Source: SAR202 cluster bacterium (lineage in GTDB: Bacteria > Chloroflexota > Dehalococcoidia > Lucifugimonadales > JASMAO01). Taken from it: DNA of 25,340 bases. The stretch spans positions 1-25,340 of the forward strand of contig JASMAO010000092.1 of the NCBI GenBank assembly GCA_030754315.1. Reading direction: 5' to 3'. This document shows positions 22,911 to 25,340 of this stretch, one piece after another. The notes under the pieces are model-generated. The model had not been told where the DNA came from, did no database searches, and was given only the letters and a program-made list of their open reading frames with translations. The position numbers were made by a program, and so were the translations under genes. Position 1 is the first letter of the stretch; each line of letters starts with the position of its first letter.

Positions 22911-24353
22911 TTAATCCTGCCAGAAAGAGTAGAGCTTTGCGTTTCGGAGATAGAATTTCAACCGTATATTGTTGCCTTTGAGTTCTTCAAGCGAAAGTTT
23001 TTCTCTCCATGACATGAGGTGTTTTGTAGAATCACCGTCAAAAAGTGCACAGTCTTGCCTTGAGTAACCTGGATACTGAATGCCGGATTCATCTAATACT
23101 GTGACGCCAATATCCCCGCCTTTTGCAGAAGCGTTGATCGCTATGGTACCTCCCTGACACAGGAACGGTTTGGTTACCAAATAGCCGCTCTGGTCACCGG
23201 CATTCACTGAGACAAATCCGTCTCGTCTGAGTTTTGCCAGACAGGCGTATGAAGCGCCGCCTACATCTCCGTGATCAGCCGTGCTTGTGGAATAGTAGAA
23301 CCACAACTCTTCTCCCATGACGACTGGCGCGAGTGCGGCGTATATCTCACCCATGTCGATACTTCCGACCGGGCCGTTTGGAATGAATGGTACTCTGTCC
23401 CCAGCCCTTTCCCACGCGATTCCATCTCGACTAACGGCGAGTTGTATATCAACTGGGCCGTAGAATCTGATCTGTTGTTCCTCGGGTTCCGCGTGGTAAA
23501 CGTAGAGAAGGCCAATATACAAGCCTTCATATTTGAATACTGGCATACCATATAACTCAGTGCCTAGAGGATCTTTCTCGTCAGGTGCAAGCACATCGAT
23601 TGGATCAGTCCAATTTTCGAAGTCTTCGCTTACGGATCTACCTATTCGTCGGGTCATGTTCCCTTCATGAAGAGTGGGCCTGAAATATCCCACGTACTTA
23701 TTGTGTAGATCGTCCCATCCAAGGAGCATGTGGTTGTCACTGGATCGAGTTAGAACAGGGTTGTTCTCATATTTGGTCCAATGTAAGCCGTCGGGGGAGA
23801 AGGCTACTGATACTCCTTCACCCATGTTATTTGTACCGTCAGGTGTGTCAGACTGCCAAAATATGGATTTGTACAGACGATCAGGATCCTGTTCCCGGGT
23901 GTCTTTGATGACGTTGGCGAAACACACGTCCGTCATGACGAGGTTGTTATTTCGTGAGCCTTTATATTCCACGACGCCAAGATTCTCTCGGTTCCAGAAT
24001 ATGCCGTCATTTGAGGTTGCATACCCGACCGTGTAAAGGAGGTTTGTGGGATCAAATCCGATGTGATTCCAAGGGGAATCGCTGAAGTCTGATCCCATTT
24101 GAGGAATCGCCATTCCAGCCTGTCCCTGGTACCACATTCTGAACTGTCCTTCGTCATCGTCGTTCCAGACGGTCCCGTAGAGCCAGATTGCGCCTTCCCA
24201 CGGATAAAGGGCAATCATGATGGGATTGCCGATGTATTTCGAGGGCTGGTTCAGCACGCGGCCGACAGCCTGAGATTCTTCGATCATGTGGTCATCGATA
24301 AAGAGCTGTCGGTTGGAACCTATGATCGGTGTGCCGGCTTTATTAGTGGTCAT
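22911..24353 (-). CDS. Glycoside hydrolase-like five-bladed propeller protein (GH32/GH43 fold)
   Basis: A 480-residue protein starting with the RQLFIDDHMIEES segment near residue 15, then PWEGAIWLYG and QFRMWYQG. Three S-x-DG-x-x-W units (ATSNDGIFW at 112-120, AFSPDGLHW, AVSRDGIAW) mark propeller blades as in GH32/GH43-like enzymes. The C-terminal ~100 residues form a beta-sandwich ending AKLYSFWQD. Planctomycete and Chloroflexota relatives are annotated only as hypothetical or glycosyl hydrolase. Catalytic acids cannot be fixed from the sequence alone. There is no signal peptide, so a small imported sugar is more likely than a polymer. The ATG at 24353 has a weak AGG upstream. It is convergent with the amidohydrolase and lies 105 bases after the E1-beta gene. 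Confidence 0.8.
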   Translation of the reverse strand: MTTNKAGTPIIGSNRQLFIDDHMIEESQAVGRVLNQPSKYIGNPIMIALYPWEGAIWLYGTVWNDDDEGQFRMWYQGQAGMAIPQMGSDFSDSPWNHIGFDPTNLLYTVGYATSNDGIFWNRENLGVVEYKGSRNNNLVMTDVCFANVIKDTREQDPDRLYKSIFWQSDTPDGTNNMGEGVSVAFSPDGLHWTKYENNPVLTRSSDNHMLLGWDDLHNKYVGYFRPTLHEGNMTRRIGRSVSEDFENWTDPIDVLAPDEKDPLGTELYGMPVFKYEGLYIGLLYVYHAEPEEQQIRFYGPVDIQLAVSRDGIAWERAGDRVPFIPNGPVGSIDMGEIYAALAPVVMGEELWFYYSTSTADHGDVGGASYACLAKLRRDGFVSVNAGDQSGYLVTKPFLCQGGTIAINASAKGGDIGVTVLDESGIQYPGYSRQDCALFDGDSTKHLMSWREKLSLEELKGNNIRLKFYLRNAKLYSFWQD

Positions 24354-24458
24354 TTACGCCTGATTATTATTGGTTCGGGCCGGCTATTGAGCCCTAGGAC
24401 CCCTGCATAGGAGCGTTTAGTGAACGGCCGACTATAAGAGCTAAAGCAACAGTTCTGA

Positions 24459-25340
24459 TTACGATCGGCCGAGAGTGCGGTTTACTGCTGATATCACATC
24501 TTGATTATCAGGAAGAACGGCACGATTAAGACGTTTCGCGTGAGGCACTGGTACTCCGGGATTGGCAACGCGTTCAATAGGAGCTTTTAGTTTGGATACT
24601 GTGTCACTACCAGCAACCATAGCAGCTATCTCTCCACCGAATCCGCCACGTTTAACGGCCTCGTGAACTATTACCAGCCGTCCTGTCTTTCTCACCGATG
24701 CCAGTACGCACTCAGTGTCGAACGGTACAAGAGTTCTGGGGTCTATGATCTCTGCCGAGATACCATTGGCAGCAAGTTCCTCAGCGGCAGACTCGGCGAC
24801 CTGCACCGCTGCCAGCCATGCTACGATCGTAACGTCAGATCCTTCACGTCGGACGGAGGCTTTTCCAAACGGTACCGTCGAAAGATCATTCGGTACTGGT
24901 CCCGTATTCTTGTATAGATCTTCGTGTTCGACATAGAGGACCGGGTCAGGATCTCGTATAGCTGTAATCATTAGTCCCTTGGCGTCTGCGGGGGTGGAGG
25001 GAGTTACAACTTTGAACCCCGGTATGTGGGTGAACCACGTTTCCAGCGCCTGGCTCATGTACGCGTTCCCATGCATCATGTGGCATGTACGGACCACCAT
25101 TGGGACCGACATGGCACCATCGTGGACGTATCTAGCCTTGGCCCCAGTGTTTACAAGCGGATCCATCGCGACTGTAATCAGCCCGGTGAATTGCATTTCG
25201 ATAACTGGACGAAGGCCCATTAGCGCAGCACCTACAGCCATCCCGGTGAACCCTGTTTCGGAAATAGGCATATCCATTACACGTTCAGGACCAAACTCTT
25301 CAAGCATCCCTTCGGTTACACCGAGTATGCCGCCGTAATA
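24459..25340 (-). CDS. 2-Oxoacid dehydrogenase E1 component, beta subunit (partial, 5' end missing)
   Basis: The frame is open to the right edge: upstream of the internal Met at 25307 it continues as YYGGILGVTEG, the known E1-beta sequence before LLEEFGPERV. So this is a truncated view of a ~325-residue protein, with 293 residues visible. Motifs include DMPISETGFTGMAVGAALMGLRP, the Gln/Phe loop EMQFTGL, RTCHMMHGNAYMSQ and DPDPVLYVEHEDLYK. The transketolase C-terminal part has GSDVTIVAWLA and IDPRTLVPFD. With an alpha subunit it would decarboxylate pyruvate, acetoin or a branched 2-oxoacid using thiamine diphosphate; the alpha gene is expected just beyond the window. The stop is at 24459-24461. 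It is a different E1 architecture from the homodimeric one at 8762. Confidence 0.93.
   Translation of the reverse strand, partial: YYGGILGVTEGMLEEFGPERVMDMPISETGFTGMAVGAALMGLRPVIEMQFTGLITVAMDPLVNTGAKARYVHDGAMSVPMVVRTCHMMHGNAYMSQALETWFTHIPGFKVVTPSTPADAKGLMITAIRDPDPVLYVEHEDLYKNTGPVPNDLSTVPFGKASVRREGSDVTIVAWLAAVQVAESAAEELAANGISAEIIDPRTLVPFDTECVLASVRKTGRLVIVHEAVKRGGFGGEIAAMVAGSDTVSKLKAPIERVANPGVPVPHAKRLNRAVLPDNQDVISAVNRTLGRS

Noticed and set aside
1..25340. Mobile elements, CRISPR arrays, tRNA or rRNA genes anywhere in the window
   Set aside because: No transposase, integrase, regularly spaced repeats, cloverleaf or conserved rRNA segments were seen on either strand.

Overview
The window reads as a stretch of ordinary chromosome from a free-living, heterotrophic bacterium of moderate G+C. 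There are no tRNA, rRNA, IS, CRISPR or integrase signals. Two features suggest a marine Chloroflexota of the SAR202/Dehalococcoidia type. One is the mix of aldo/keto reductases, a sulfatase, DUF1800, NHL propeller, HpcH-type aldolase, FAH-family and D-aminoacylase genes. The other is frequent use of TTG as start codon, chosen here by Shine-Dalgarno position. This placement is from memory of such genomes, not from a search.

Left part (1-5.8 kb): the 5' end of a short-chain dehydrogenase gene points left, divergent from a haloacid-dehalogenase-like HAD gene. Next come a His/acid-rich cupredoxin-like lipoprotein and a polytopic membrane protein, 8 bases apart. The membrane protein carries an internally duplicated Cys motif and looks metal-related. 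After a small phage-like protein comes groES-groEL, with a readable sigma70 promoter, an upstream inverted repeat and a strong intrinsic terminator.

Middle (6.2-14.1 kb, plus strand): a tandem pair of paralogous aldo/keto reductases, a homodimeric pyruvate-dehydrogenase-E1-like (transketolase-fold) protein, a zinc alcohol dehydrogenase and a cytosolic Cys-type sulfatase.

Right part (14.1-20.9 kb, minus strand): six co-directional genes. In transcription order they are a Gfo/Idh/MocA protein lacking the EKP lysine, an FAH-fold protein resembling 2-keto-3-deoxy-sugar-acid dehydratases, an HpcH/HpaI aldolase-fold protein with altered active-site residues, a DUF1800 protein, a six-bladed NHL propeller and an aldose-dehydrogenase-like aldo/keto reductase. 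Divergent from this cluster is a D-aminoacylase-type amidohydrolase. The window ends with a minus-strand GH32/GH43-like propeller protein and the 3' part of an E1-beta (2-oxoacid dehydrogenase) gene.

Taken together, the right two thirds looks like a catabolic neighbourhood for sulfated or deoxy sugars and related compounds: desulfation, aldose oxidation, dehydration of the sugar acid, aldol cleavage to pyruvate plus an aldehyde, alcohol/aldehyde oxidoreduction, and entry through E1-type enzymes. The individual families are well supported; the joined pathway is inference. The altered catalytic residues in two of its members are the main reason to think the chemistry is not the textbook version.
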